Below, in pieces: positions 24,195 to 33,010 of a stretch of DNA of 64,000 bases. The position numbers and the translations under genes are program-made. The notes under the pieces are model-generated. The model did no database searches and had not been told where the DNA came from. It worked only from the letters and a program-made list of their open reading frames with translations. Where the stretch lies: positions 1-64,000 of the forward strand of contig CAZSBG010000003.1 in the NCBI GenBank assembly GCA_964605145.1, in the 5' to 3' direction. How positions within the stretch are numbered: position 1 is the stretch's first letter; every line of letters starts with the position of its first letter. Origin of the DNA: CAZSBG01 sp964605145 (GTDB lineage: Bacteria; Zhuqueibacterota; Zhuqueibacteria; Thermofontimicrobiales; Thermofontimicrobiaceae).

Positions 24195-27032
24195 ATGTCT
24201 GAACGAAAATCTATTTTCATAAAAGGGGCTTGCGAGCACAATTTAAAAAACATCGATCTGGAAATCCCGCGAGATCAATTAGTGGTCATCACAGGACTTT
24301 CCGGCTCGGGGAAATCTTCGCTGGCGTTTGATACGCTTTACGCCGAAGGACAGCGGCGCTATGTGGAATCGCTGTCCGCGTATGCACGGCAATTTCTCGG
24401 CCTCATGGAAAAACCGGATGTCGAATACATCGAAGGACTGTCACCGGCCATTTCCATCGAGCAGCGTTCTGCCAGCAAGAATCCCCGCTCCACAGTTGGG
24501 ACGGTCACTGAAATTTACGACTACCTGCGATTGTTATTCGCGCGAATCGGCAAGCCGTATTGTTACAACTGCGGCAAGCCCATTCAGCGGCAGTCGGTGC
24601 AGCAAATTGTGGATCAGGTGGTGACATTGCCGCAGGACACCAAAATTTTGGTGCTGGCCCCTGTGGTGCGCGGCCGCAAGGGCGAGTATCGCGAAATTTT
24701 CGAAGAAGCTCAGCGCGACGGATTTGTTCGCGTTCGCGTGGATGGGCAGATGCATGAGCTTGAAGAGGAAATTAAATTAGACAAGCAAAAAAAGCATAAC
24801 ATCGAAGTGGTGGTCGACCGGTTGGTGATAGAACCGACCATGACTTCCCGGCTGACCGATTCTGTGGAAACAGCGCTGAACCTGGCTTCCGGCATTGTGC
24901 TGATCCATCAAGTCGATGGCGAGGAATTGTTTTTCAGCGAAAACTTTGCCTGCATCGATTGCGGCATTTCTTATGAAGAACTGGCCCCGCGCATGTTTTC
25001 GTTCAACAGCCCGTACGGCGCCTGCCAGACCTGCAATGGTCTCGGCACCATTATGGAAATCGACCCGGACCTTGTCGTCCCGGACCAAAATCTTTCGCTG
25101 AACCAGGGCGCGCTCAAACCCTGGGGAGAAGCGCGCGAAGGATGGTACTTTTCTCAATTGGCCTCGGTCGCGGATAAGTACGGCTTTGATTTGAACCTGC
25201 CTTTCAAAAATTTGAGCGATGAGCACAAACGAATTATTTTCTACGGCTCCGGCAATGAACAGGTGCGCATGATTTATATGCGGGAAAACGGGCAGAAGCA
25301 CGCCGAATTCACAACGCAATATGAGGGCATCATCAAAAATCTGGAGCGACGTTATCATCAAACCACGTCGCAATACATTCGCACATGGATCGAAGGATTT
25401 ATGAATGTCAAGCCCTGCCCGGACTGCGGCGGTTCGCGCTTGCGCAAAGAATCGCTGGCCGTTCGCATTGGCGATTACAACATTAACAGCATCACAGAGC
25501 TTTCGATTAAATTGTTGCAGCAATTTTTCGTCGACATTAAATTGACAAAACGCGAGCAGATCATCGCCCAGCAAATTTTGAAAGAGATAAACGCGCGGCT
25601 GAAATTCCTCATCAATGTGGGACTGGATTATTTAACGCTGCACCGCTCGTCCGGCAGTCTTTCCGGCGGCGAAGCCCAGCGAATCCGCCTGGCCACGCAA
25701 ATCGGCTCCCAGCTCATGGGCGTGCTTTATATTTTGGACGAACCCTCCATCGGGCTGCATCAGCGCGATAACAGGAAGCTCATCAATACATTGCTTGAAT
25801 TGAGAAACCTGGGCAACACTGTAATCGTAGTCGAGCACGACCGCGAGACCATAGAGAACGCTGACTTTGTCGTGGATTTGGGGCCGCACGCCGGCGAAAA
25901 CGGCGGGCAAATCGTTGCTACCGGCACGCCCGGGGATATCGCTGCTTCAGAAGAATCCATCACCGGGCAGTATCTGTCGTGTAAAAAATTCATTCCAATT
26001 CCCAAGAAGCGAAGAAACGGGAACGGCAAATTCATCGAGCTTCAGGGCGCCACTGGCAATAATTTGAAATCCGTGAGTGTAAAATTCCCGTTGGGACTGT
26101 TCATTTGCGTGACCGGTGTTTCAGGCTCAGGCAAAAGCACGATCGTCAACGAAACACTGTATCCCATCTTGTTGCGCGAAATTTACCGCGGTAAAAAACA
26201 ACCGCTGAAATATGAAAAACTCCTGGGGCTGGAATACATCGATAAAGTGATTGACATCGACCAATCCCCCATCGGGCGAACACCGCGATCCAATCCGGCG
26301 ACATACACCGGCGTTTTCACCCACATTCGTGATTTGTTCACCCAATTGCCGGAAGCGAAAATCCGCGGATATAAACCGGGCCGGTTCAGCTTCAATGTGA
26401 AAGGCGGCCGATGCGAAACATGCCAGGGCGATGGAATCATTAAAATCGAGATGCACTTTCTGCCGGATATTTATGTCACCTGCGAAGAATGCAAGGGCAA
26501 GCGCTACAACCGCGAAACGCTGGAAATAAAATACCGCGGAAAATCCATTGCCGATGTGCTGGACATGACCGTTTCCCAGGCTCTGAAATTTTTTGACAAG
26601 ATACCCCGAATCAAGCGAAAGTTGAAAACACTGGAAGATGTGGGACTTGGTTATATTCGCTTGGGACAGCAGGCCACCACCCTTTCCGGCGGCGAGGCAC
26701 AGCGCGTAAAACTGGCCACCGAACTCTCCAAAGTTGGGACCGGCCGAACGTTTTACATTCTGGACGAACCCACCACCGGTCTGCATTTTGAGGATATCAA
26801 CATGCTGCTGAATGTGCTGAATCGACTTGTGGAAAAAGGTAATACGGTAATGGTGATTGAGCACAACCTGGATGTCATCAAAACAGCAGATCACATTATT
26901 GATCTTGGACCGGAAGGCGGCGATGGCGGCGGAACCATTGTTGCGACCGGCACGCCGGAGCAGGTATCCGAAACTACAGATTCCTACACCGGTCAATTTT
27001 TAAAAAAAGAGTTAAGTATATTAGATTGCTAA
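24195..27032 (+). CDS. uvrA: UvrABC excinuclease subunit A
   Basis: A 945-residue DNA damage recognition ATPase of nucleotide excision repair; it loads UvrB on lesions. Both ABC cassettes are complete: Walker A GLSGSGKSS and GVSGSGKST, signatures LSGGEAQRIRLATQIGS and LSGGEAQRVKLATELSK, Walker B LYILDEPSIGLHQRD and FYILDEPTTGLHFED. Zinc-binding CxxC pairs are seen (CYNCGKP, CIDCGIS, CQTCNG, CPDCGGS, CETCQGDG, CEECKGKRY). The start is the ATG at 24195 (MSERKSIFIKGACEHNLKNI); a TTG six codons earlier is open but unlikely. There is no strong Shine-Dalgarno site. Length is normal. It stands alone on the plus strand. Confidence 0.97.
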   Translation: MSERKSIFIKGACEHNLKNIDLEIPRDQLVVITGLSGSGKSSLAFDTLYAEGQRRYVESLSAYARQFLGLMEKPDVEYIEGLSPAISIEQRSASKNPRSTVGTVTEIYDYLRLLFARIGKPYCYNCGKPIQRQSVQQIVDQVVTLPQDTKILVLAPVVRGRKGEYREIFEEAQRDGFVRVRVDGQMHELEEEIKLDKQKKHNIEVVVDRLVIEPTMTSRLTDSVETALNLASGIVLIHQVDGEELFFSENFACIDCGISYEELAPRMFSFNSPYGACQTCNGLGTIMEIDPDLVVPDQNLSLNQGALKPWGEAREGWYFSQLASVADKYGFDLNLPFKNLSDEHKRIIFYGSGNEQVRMIYMRENGQKHAEFTTQYEGIIKNLERRYHQTTSQYIRTWIEGFMNVKPCPDCGGSRLRKESLAVRIGDYNINSITELSIKLLQQFFVDIKLTKREQIIAQQILKEINARLKFLINVGLDYLTLHRSSGSLSGGEAQRIRLATQIGSQLMGVLYILDEPSIGLHQRDNRKLINTLLELRNLGNTVIVVEHDRETIENADFVVDLGPHAGENGGQIVATGTPGDIAASEESITGQYLSCKKFIPIPKKRRNGNGKFIELQGATGNNLKSVSVKFPLGLFICVTGVSGSGKSTIVNETLYPILLREIYRGKKQPLKYEKLLGLEYIDKVIDIDQSPIGRTPRSNPATYTGVFTHIRDLFTQLPEAKIRGYKPGRFSFNVKGGRCETCQGDGIIKIEMHFLPDIYVTCEECKGKRYNRETLEIKYRGKSIADVLDMTVSQALKFFDKIPRIKRKLKTLEDVGLGYIRLGQQATTLSGGEAQRVKLATELSKVGTGRTFYILDEPTTGLHFEDINMLLNVLNRLVEKGNTVMVIEHNLDVIKTADHIIDLGPEGGDGGGTIVATGTPEQVSETTDSYTGQFLKKELSILDC

Positions 27033-27079
27033 TGTTCGGAATGTTACCTACATTTAACACATTGATTGAAAATATTTGC

Positions 27080-27108
27080 TTGACTTTTTTAAATTTATTT
27101 ATTATTTT
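27080..27108 (+). promoter_or_regulatory. possible sigma-70 promoter of the RsbW-like gene
   Basis: TTGACT (27080-27085), a 17-bp spacer and TATTTT (27103-27108), about 170 bp upstream of the GTG start at 27277. It lies in otherwise featureless AT-rich DNA. Confidence 0.4.
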
Positions 27109-27276
27109 AATTCATCATATTGCAAACAATTCTATCACATTTTTTCCCCTATTCGAGACAATTCGGATCAATGGCGCGGCTTGCTTTCTTTCTGACATTG
27201 CATGAGGTTGGAGGTTGCTAACTGGAATGAAATGAGTCAATAACGGATCTGTTATTTAATTTAAAGGAAGCCGTTT

Positions 27277-27786
27277 GTGAGTCAAGCTATATCTAAAGAA
27301 CAAGTTATCGTTCCCGCCCAGATTAAATATTTGCCGGTGCTGAGAAAATTTATTTCCCGGATCGGTTCAAAATATAACTTTGCCAAAACAGAAATTAACG
27401 CCATCAAAATCTCCATTGATGAAGCATGTACGAACATCATTAAACATGGCTACAAAAAAGACCAATCCGGTTCCATCACCATGAAAGTCCTGGTAAACGA
27501 TGAACAACTCATTGTTGAATTGATTGATCAGGGCCAAAGTTTCGATCCTAATTCAGTCGATAATCCCAATCTTAAAAAATATGTCGACACAGGGAAAAAA
27601 GGCGGATTGGGCATTTTTATTATGCGCAAATTCCTCGACGATATCAATTACGAAATAAATAATCATCACAACATTTTACGTCTCACCAAAAATCGTTCAA
27701 ACGCATCTTCGCAATTGGTAATCCCGATTACGACCGCCTTCCAGCGATTGAAGCAAAAACTTTTTCCGGCAAAAGCCATGAAATAG
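27277..27786 (+). CDS. RsbW-like ATP-binding protein (anti-sigma regulatory kinase family)
   Basis: A 169-residue GHKL/HATPase-type protein of the RsbW/SpoIIAB serine kinase group. The N-box is KISIDEACTNIIKHGY (about residues 47-62), followed by the G1 box LIDQGQSFDP and the G2 segment GKKGGLGIFIMRKFLDD. Such proteins phosphorylate STAS-domain anti-anti-sigma factors or bind sigma factors directly. No STAS partner or PP2C regulator is adjacent, although a PP2C-type phosphatase lies at 42 kb. The start is a GTG preceded by AAAGGAAG. The C-terminal 30 residues extend beyond the domain and are basic. Confidence 0.87.
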   Translation: MSQAISKEQVIVPAQIKYLPVLRKFISRIGSKYNFAKTEINAIKISIDEACTNIIKHGYKKDQSGSITMKVLVNDEQLIVELIDQGQSFDPNSVDNPNLKKYVDTGKKGGLGIFIMRKFLDDINYEINNHHNILRLTKNRSNASSQLVIPITTAFQRLKQKLFPAKAMK

Positions 27787-28167
27787 GGATGCAGTAATAT
27801 CCACTTTCAACGGCTCTCGCATCGATACCTTGAAATTCCTTTCTCTCACATTGCGAACTTTCAAATCAGCTCACTCAATTTTTCTTTTTGATAAATTATC
27901 CGATATCTAGTTTCTTAAAATGAGAATATGAGCAATCTCATTTTCAGATTTGTTTCAAAATGAAAAGTAAAAACCCATTGAAAATCGCGAAAGGAAATTC
28001 ATTTAATCGCTTATTATTTTTAGCATTAGAAAGCATTAAAAACATTGGCACAAATATTGAATATAGCTGGACAAATAATTAAATGAAAAACAATTGAATG
28101 AAAAATTCAGTTTAAATACAAGAGCAGCCCATCCAGAACGAGAACGGGGAGGGAGGACCCCCAGAAG

Positions 28168-28324
28168 ATAGCTCCTGTGCCACAAATTTCGGTCAGGCTG
28201 TAATCACAGAGATTTGCCCCTTGATTTCCTCTTGCCCCGGGAAATCATGATTAATCCTTAAATGGATAATAGTGGAGCCCCCTGACCCATTTTTTCGGTA
28301 TAGTCAACCAGGCGCAGGAGCTAT
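28168..28324. ncRNA. candidate structured RNA or palindromic element (rod-like fold)
   Basis: Nested complementary segments fold into one long rod. The outer stem is ATAGCTCCTGTGCC (28168-28181) with GGCGCAGGAGCTAT (28311-28324), 14 pairs with one G-U. The middle stem is GGTCAGG (28191-28197) with CCTGACC (28281-28287). The inner stems are TAATCA (28201-28206) with TGATTA (28248-28253), and TGATTTCC (28222-28229) with GGAAATCA (28240-28247). There is no coding frame. A GC-rich patch precedes it on the plus strand and a bidirectional terminator follows at 28351-28399. Rod shape and size recall 6S RNA, but no sequence motif proves that; a palindromic repeat is the alternative. Confidence 0.45.
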
Positions 28325-28350
28325 TTTCACTCAAACACTTTTCAGAACTG

Positions 28351-28399
28351 AAAAAGGGATAGTAATGTAAACGCATCGCTATCCCTTTTGTATTTTTTG
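28351..28399. terminator. bidirectional Rho-independent terminator
   Basis: AAAAGGGATAG pairs with CTATCCCTTTT. On the plus strand GTATTTTTTG follows; on the minus strand the stem ends in TTTTTC. It lies 30-80 bp after the stop of the RACo-like gene (minus strand) and would also end any plus-strand transcript from the 28.1-28.3 kb region. Confidence 0.75.
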
Positions 28400-28431
28400 A
28401 TTCCCCTTGGAAAATTCGAATTCATTTTCTT

Positions 28432-30279
28432 TTATGAGAAGAGCATTTTCTCCGCGAACAACTCCTGAAAATCGATTCGGGACGAAAGTTCAATATATCC
28501 GGCAGATTTGATTATTTCCTCAGCCTCATCTTTCACATGATTCGAAAGGAGATATCTTTTTGCTCCGAGACTGGCAGCATTCCCAACAAACTTCACGCGG
28601 TCCAATGGAATCCTTGGAATCAATCCGATTTTTTGTGCGCTGTATTTATTCAAATAGCTTCCAAATGCGCCGGCAATCAAAACTTCCTCGATATCTTTTT
28701 CTTCAATCGACAGCTCTTTCATCAAGATGGCGATGCCGGCTGCGACAGCACCATTTGCTAACTGCAATTCCCGAATATCATGCTGCGTCAAAACAACCGG
28801 TTTTTTGGAAGCGCCTTCATCTGCCGGGACCACGATAAACTGATGGGTGTTTTCCACAGTTTGAATTCGCTCTTTCAGCCATTCAGGTCCATCAAACGAT
28901 TCACTTGAAACGATCCGCCCGGTTTCGTCAATCACGCCGGCGCCGATCAATTCCGCTACGATATCGATTAATCCTGTGCCGCAAATTCCCCGTGCTTCGG
29001 TATCACCAATGACATGATAGAATAGCTGATCATCGCCAAGGGTAAATTTATCCACGGCTCCTTCCATTGCGCGCATACCGCAACTCAAATGACCGCCCTC
29101 AAATGCCGGCCCGGCAGCAGTGGAACAGGCCAGCAATTTTTCTTTCGAACCAAGAACAATTTCCCCGTTCGTGCCAATATCAATTCCCAGGGTAATTTTT
29201 TCGGTTTTATGCAAATCGCATGCAAGTATAAAACCGGTAATATCGCCGCCAACATACCCGGAAATATTTGGAAGCGTGAAAACTGAACCGCGGGGCATTA
29301 TGGTCACGCCAATTTCTTCAGCCATAAATTTTTGTTTTCTGCGATATGCCGGGATGTAAGGCGCTTCAGCAATATACTGGGGATTCACGCCCAGGAAAAA
29401 ATGGTTCATTATAGCGTTGCCGGCCAGACTCATTTCATAAATTTCCCTCACTTTTACGTGGGATTCGTCGCATAATAATTCAATGATTTCATTGATTGCG
29501 TCAAGCACAGCATTCTGCAATTTTACCAATCCACCGGGTTCAGACACCGCGAAATTAATGCGTGAAATGACATCCGCTCCGTGCGTGGCCTGGGGATTGG
29601 TTCTGGCCTGAACGCCAAGCAAATTCCCGGTATTCATATCAATGAGTGAACCGACAATGGTCGTTGTGCCCAAATCAAACGCGATGCCAAAATTTCGATC
29701 CGCCGTGTTCCCGGTTTCGATGCACAGCACATGATTTTCTTCTGAAACCAGCGTGACCTTAAATTCATTCTTTCTCAAAAAAGTCGATAAATTCTGAAGC
29801 ACCGGTAATGGGATGAACAAACTGCCGACGGATTGGATAACATTATTTTCAATATTGGAATAATCATCAACCTGATTCTGAATATCCGGATTGATCATTT
29901 CGAGGTAGGTCTTTTTGAGGTGCTGATCCACCTCCGGTTTACTTTCTATTTCATAGGTGAGGAATGTTTCTTTGACGATCTTTTCTTCACTGATAACCTC
30001 TACTTTCAAATCCGTTTCAACATTAATCTGACAGGCCAGATGCACTCCCATACTTCTCTCTTCCGGGGAAAGTGTAATTTCCTCTGCCTGCGTAAAGGGC
30101 ATTTTTTTTTCCAGAATTTTGACTTTACATTTTCCGCATTTCCCCCTGTTACCGCAAAAAGCCGGGATAATGATACCTGCCTTATCCGCAGCTTCTATTA
30201 AATTTGTTCCAGGCTTAACTTTGATTTTTTTTCCGTTAGGTAGAAAATGAAGTTCTATCTCGCCTTCAATATCACTCAA
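28432..30279 (-). CDS. RACo-like reductive activator of corrinoid proteins (ASKHA ATPase, DUF4445)
   Basis: A 615-residue protein with an N-terminal plant-type [2Fe-2S] ferredoxin domain (C42, C48, C51 and C83 in FCGNRGKCGKC...HLAC), a linker, then the large ASKHA ATPase region with FGIAFDLGTTTIVGSLIDM and LGIDIGTNGEIVLGS. This is the RACo/RamA architecture, which uses ATP to drive one-electron reduction of inactive Co(II)-corrinoid to Co(I) (established for the family). The start is a TTG with GGAGGAGG upstream. It is the last gene of a unit with a homocysteine S-methyltransferase and a PqqD-like protein, which suggests reactivation of a split cobalamin-dependent methionine synthase or another corrinoid methyltransferase. 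Confidence 0.88.
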   Translation of the reverse strand: MSDIEGEIELHFLPNGKKIKVKPGTNLIEAADKAGIIIPAFCGNRGKCGKCKVKILEKKMPFTQAEEITLSPEERSMGVHLACQINVETDLKVEVISEEKIVKETFLTYEIESKPEVDQHLKKTYLEMINPDIQNQVDDYSNIENNVIQSVGSLFIPLPVLQNLSTFLRKNEFKVTLVSEENHVLCIETGNTADRNFGIAFDLGTTTIVGSLIDMNTGNLLGVQARTNPQATHGADVISRINFAVSEPGGLVKLQNAVLDAINEIIELLCDESHVKVREIYEMSLAGNAIMNHFFLGVNPQYIAEAPYIPAYRRKQKFMAEEIGVTIMPRGSVFTLPNISGYVGGDITGFILACDLHKTEKITLGIDIGTNGEIVLGSKEKLLACSTAAGPAFEGGHLSCGMRAMEGAVDKFTLGDDQLFYHVIGDTEARGICGTGLIDIVAELIGAGVIDETGRIVSSESFDGPEWLKERIQTVENTHQFIVVPADEGASKKPVVLTQHDIRELQLANGAVAAGIAILMKELSIEEKDIEEVLIAGAFGSYLNKYSAQKIGLIPRIPLDRVKFVGNAASLGAKRYLLSNHVKDEAEEIIKSAGYIELSSRIDFQELFAEKMLFS

Positions 30280-30313
30280 AACTTCCTCCTCCGAAGTGTT
30301 AAATAAAAATAAA

Positions 30314-31192
30314 TTACGAATGAATAATTTGCGCTATTGCACTGATGTGCGCCGGGGTTGTGCCGCAACATCCGCCAATGATATTCGCTCCAGCGTCTGC
30401 CAGATCCTGAACGTGCTGTGCCATTTCCTCGGGAGATTGGTCGAAAACCGTGTTTCCGTCCACCAATTTGGGCAGCCCGGCATTGGGATGCGCGACCAAT
30501 AATTTGTCTGTATACTGGCGCATTTCCCGGATTATTTCCACAATTTGCTCGATGCCATTGCCACAGTTTGTTCCCAGAAAATCAGCGCCGGCTTCGGTCA
30601 GGTCTGTCACCACTTGTTCCACGGTTACGCCCATCATGGTGCGATACCCGGCCTTCCCTTTTTCAAATGTGAATGTCACCAGCACCGGCAAATCGCTCAC
30701 CTCCTTTGCCGCTCTCACCGCGCAAACAGCTTCGGCAGTGTCGGCCATAGTTTCCATTAAGATTCCATCCACGCCGCCATCGACCAGGCCTTTCATTTGG
30801 TCAATAAAATTCTCGATCATCTGCTCCTCGGATACATCGCCCAGCGGTTCTAAAAATTTACCGGTGGGTCCAACCGATGAAAGGACAATATTGTCGTCGC
30901 CGGCCGCTTCGCGCGATATCTGCGCGCCGGCCCGATTGATTTCGTACGCCCTGTCCTGCAAATTAAAGCTGGACAATTTGAAGCGGGAGCCGCCAAACGT
31001 GTTTGTCAAAATTATGTCCGAACCGGCTTCAATGTATTTCGATGCAATAGCTCGCACGTCGTCCGGGTGGGAAATATTCCACTCCTCAGGGCAGTCACCC
31101 GGCATGAGTCCACGCGATTGGAGCATGGTCCCCCAGGCGCCGTCGGAAACAAGTATTTTTTCCCGGCGAAGCATTTCGAGTAATCGATTCAT
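30314..31192 (-). CDS. homocysteine S-methyltransferase domain protein
   Basis: A 292-residue (beta/alpha)8 barrel of the homocysteine S-methyltransferase family, equal to the N-terminal module of MetH. It begins KILVSDGAWGTMLQSRG, and the zinc ligands are C210 (FLGTNCGNG) and C275-C276 (GGCCGTTP). It contains no folate, cobalamin or reactivation modules, which in canonical MetH follow in the same chain. A RACo-like activator is encoded 34 bp downstream and a PqqD-like protein 12 bp upstream. It probably transfers a methyl group from a corrinoid protein encoded elsewhere to homocysteine or a related thiol. AAAGG precedes the ATG. Confidence 0.88.
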   Translation of the reverse strand: MNRLLEMLRREKILVSDGAWGTMLQSRGLMPGDCPEEWNISHPDDVRAIASKYIEAGSDIILTNTFGGSRFKLSSFNLQDRAYEINRAGAQISREAAGDDNIVLSSVGPTGKFLEPLGDVSEEQMIENFIDQMKGLVDGGVDGILMETMADTAEAVCAVRAAKEVSDLPVLVTFTFEKGKAGYRTMMGVTVEQVVTDLTEAGADFLGTNCGNGIEQIVEIIREMRQYTDKLLVAHPNAGLPKLVDGNTVFDQSPEEMAQHVQDLADAGANIIGGCCGTTPAHISAIAQIIHS

Positions 31193-31204
31193 ACTAATTG
31201 GCCT

Positions 31205-31564
31205 TTAAATTAATTTATACGTCTTGAAAATATTGAGAAAAGTCTTCACCTGTTCCACAAATTCATCATCATCAAAATCGTGTTCTTCCGAGAGATTCGC
31301 GGCAATTTTTTCGATGGTCATTTTCCCGTTGCATAGTTGCAGGACTTGCGCACCGATCGCATTTGTTTTTATCACGGCTTTCGAAGAACTGATCTGGCAC
31401 TGCATGCCGCCGTTATCCGTTTCCGCGCACGTAACATTGGACTTCAGCGCCGGCTTTTCCGACGCGATAGTAAAATCCATTTCTTTATTTCTCTCCTCGC
31501 TGAGAGAAACATCCGCGACAATGGTGCACGTGATTGGCCCGATTTTCATGAATTCTTTTGCCAT
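31205..31564 (-). CDS. PqqD-like small protein
   Basis: A 119-residue soluble protein. Its C-terminal 60 residues (AVIKTNAIGAQVLQLCNGKM then TIEKIAANLSEEHDFDDDEF and VEQVKTFLNIFKTYKLI) fit the PqqD/RRE-type winged-helix fold. The N-terminal half is an unrecognised beta-rich part with two Cys. In peptide-maturation systems such domains bind a leader peptide, but no radical-SAM enzyme or precursor is nearby. Here it is the first gene of a corrinoid-methyltransferase-type unit, so it may serve as a binding or assembly module; that is inference. The ATG at 31564 has AAGGA upstream; a TTG three codons earlier is also possible. Confidence 0.7.
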   Translation of the reverse strand: MAKEFMKIGPITCTIVADVSLSEERNKEMDFTIASEKPALKSNVTCAETDNGGMQCQISSSKAVIKTNAIGAQVLQLCNGKMTIEKIAANLSEEHDFDDDEFVEQVKTFLNIFKTYKLI

Positions 31565-31691
31565 ATTGTTCAAATCCTTATATTGGTCATATATTTAGAA
31601 ATTTTGTACATTCTAAAATTAAATCGAAAGTAGTTCTACCTAGTCAAATTAGAAAATATCTCGAAATACAGAGCATAATCACCTCCGTCTT

Positions 31692-31797
31692 TGTCATTCC
31701 CGAATGTTTTTGGCGGGAATCTCCTTGCGATTAAGAATGAGTTTCCTGTCCTCCAAAAAGATGGCGGATCTACGACAAAAAACGCGCAGGAATGACA
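31692..31797. repeat. inverted-repeat element with TGTCATTCC ends
   Basis: About 106 bp bounded by TGTCATTCC (31692-31700) and GGAATGACA (31789-31797). It contains a strong inner hairpin, ATTCCCG (31696-31702) with CGGGAAT (31714-31720). There is no coding frame and no clear target duplication. It resembles widely dispersed intergenic palindromes and lies upstream of the PqqD-like unit. Confidence 0.5.
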
Positions 31798-31839
31798 GGC
31801 GAAGGGTAATCTGACTATGTAGTAGTACTTAACCTTATT

Positions 31840-32529
31840 TCAAACTTTTGCAGTCAAGTAGAAAAGCATCCCAAAAAAATGTGAAATGCTCCCGCCTAAC
31901 ACAAAAAGATGCCAGATAAAATGAAAATACGGCACCTTTTTGATTGCGTAAAATATCACTCCCAGCGTATAGCATAATCCGCCAACAAACAACCAGATGA
32001 TTAATCCTTTGGGAACCATTTGTAGCATGGGTTTGAAGGCAATGACGATAAGCCATCCCATGGCTACATAAAGCAAAACAGAGACAACTTTGAATTTCCC
32101 GATCAGGAAAATTTTTGAGATAATACCTCCGATGGCCATCGCCCAGATAAGCCCGAAAATAGTCCATCCCCATGGTCCGCGCATGGCAACCAATGTCACC
32201 GGGGTGTATGTCCCGGCAATGAGCAAAAAAATGGATGAATGGTCTAAAATTCTGAAAAAACTTTTTACCCGCACATTGGAAAAGCTATGGTAAAGAGTCG
32301 ATGCCAAATAAAGAAAAAAGAGGGTCGAACCATAAATACTGAAACTTACTATTCGCCAGACATCACCATATTTACCTGCAAAAACCACAAGAAGAACAAT
32401 CGCTGCAATGCTCAACGCAGCGCCAATGCCATGCGTAACACTGTTGGCGATTTCTTCTCCCAAGCTTTGCTGCCTGCTTTTAGGGACGTTTTTTCCTATA
32501 ATAGTTGTCTCACTTTTTTCGATTTTCAT
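31840..32529 (-). CDS. hemolysin III family (PAQR-like) membrane protein
   Basis: A 229-residue seven-helix membrane protein. Family hallmarks are ANSVTHGIGAALSIAAIV at the first helix, STLYHSF with the conserved His, LDHSSIFLLIAGTYTPVTL, and HFIWHLFVLGGSISHFF with the HxxxH at the end. These His and Asp residues form a metal-hydrolase-like site in PAQR proteins. The physiological role in bacteria is not settled. The start is taken at the second Met (ATG, 32529); a TTG two codons earlier is open. It is apparently a monocistronic unit. Confidence 0.9.
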   Translation of the reverse strand: MKIEKSETTIIGKNVPKSRQQSLGEEIANSVTHGIGAALSIAAIVLLVVFAGKYGDVWRIVSFSIYGSTLFFLYLASTLYHSFSNVRVKSFFRILDHSSIFLLIAGTYTPVTLVAMRGPWGWTIFGLIWAMAIGGIISKIFLIGKFKVVSVLLYVAMGWLIVIAFKPMLQMVPKGLIIWLFVGGLCYTLGVIFYAIKKVPYFHFIWHLFVLGGSISHFFGMLFYLTAKV

Positions 32530-32651
32530 ATTCAAGTTAATTTCAGGTTACCTTATCGAATAAAAATAAAAAATAGCCTTCACCGAAGACACTCCGAGAT
32601 TAGCCAACAACCCAATTCGGTTTGTGTTTAATTTGACAGTATTTTTTTAGC

Positions 32652-32770
32652 TGTCAATTGATTCTATCAAACGACATTCGAATTACTTCACCTTCCGACT
32701 CTCCGGCTTCACCAATTCCACGCCGTTCTTGCACAGCGGCCACTCATCCGGTTTGTAGGTTAAAACTTCC
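32652..32770 (-). repeat. duplicated 3' end of pyrE (left copy, truncated)
   Basis: A 119-bp stretch that aligns without gaps to 33299-33417 (about 14 mismatches), exactly 647 bp away. On the minus strand it encodes the pyrE C-terminus, EVLTYKPDEWPLCKNGVELV then KPESRKVK and a stop, versus DVVTYKPDECPLC in the intact gene. The two copies flank hicBA as a direct repeat, so this is a scar of the event that brought the toxin-antitoxin pair in. Confidence 0.88.
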
Positions 32771-32783
32771 AAGTAGAATAGAA

Positions 32784-33008
32784 TTATCTCTGATCTAACA
32801 ATTCTTCTATTGAAAGCTCTACATCCTTTGCAATTTGCCTGAGCAAAATTGGAGAGATATCTCTGCCTTTATGAAATGGAACGGTTGTAAACCTTCCATC
32901 AGGATGGCGAAATTGTTTATGAGATCCACTTTGCCGTACTTCTATAAATCCTAATGTTTCGAGAATAGAAACGACCTCACGTGGTTTAAGAATTGGATAC
33001 TTCCCCAT
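32784..33008 (-). CDS. hicA: HicA-type mRNA interferase toxin
   Basis: A 74-residue HicA/YcfA toxin with a double-stranded-RNA-binding fold. Signatures are GKYPILKPREVVSILETLGF, the catalytic His in RQSGSHKQFRHPDGRFTTVP, and HKGRDISPILLRQIAKD. The ATG at 33008 lies two bases after the hicB stop; a TTG two codons upstream would overlap it. HicA cleaves mRNA and is silenced by HicB. The reading frame is intact. The pair lies between two direct copies of the pyrE 3' end, pointing to recent horizontal acquisition. Confidence 0.92.
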   Translation of the reverse strand: MGKYPILKPREVVSILETLGFIEVRQSGSHKQFRHPDGRFTTVPFHKGRDISPILLRQIAKDVELSIEELLDQR

Positions 33009-33010
33009 AA

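Noticed and set aside
24777..26996. Long open frames on the minus strand (265 and 289 codons) opposite uvrA
   Set aside because: They mirror the codon pattern of uvrA, have no Shine-Dalgarno site and show no protein-family features. uvrA is certain on the other strand.
28113..28260. Cobalamin riboswitch near the corrinoid methyltransferase unit
   Set aside because: The region lies at the 3' end of that unit, not upstream, and I could not find the B12-box or the other conserved riboswitch segments.
28168..28324. Naming the rod-like fold as 6S RNA
   Set aside because: Shape alone is not enough; the conserved central-bubble features could not be confirmed, so it is kept as an unnamed candidate.
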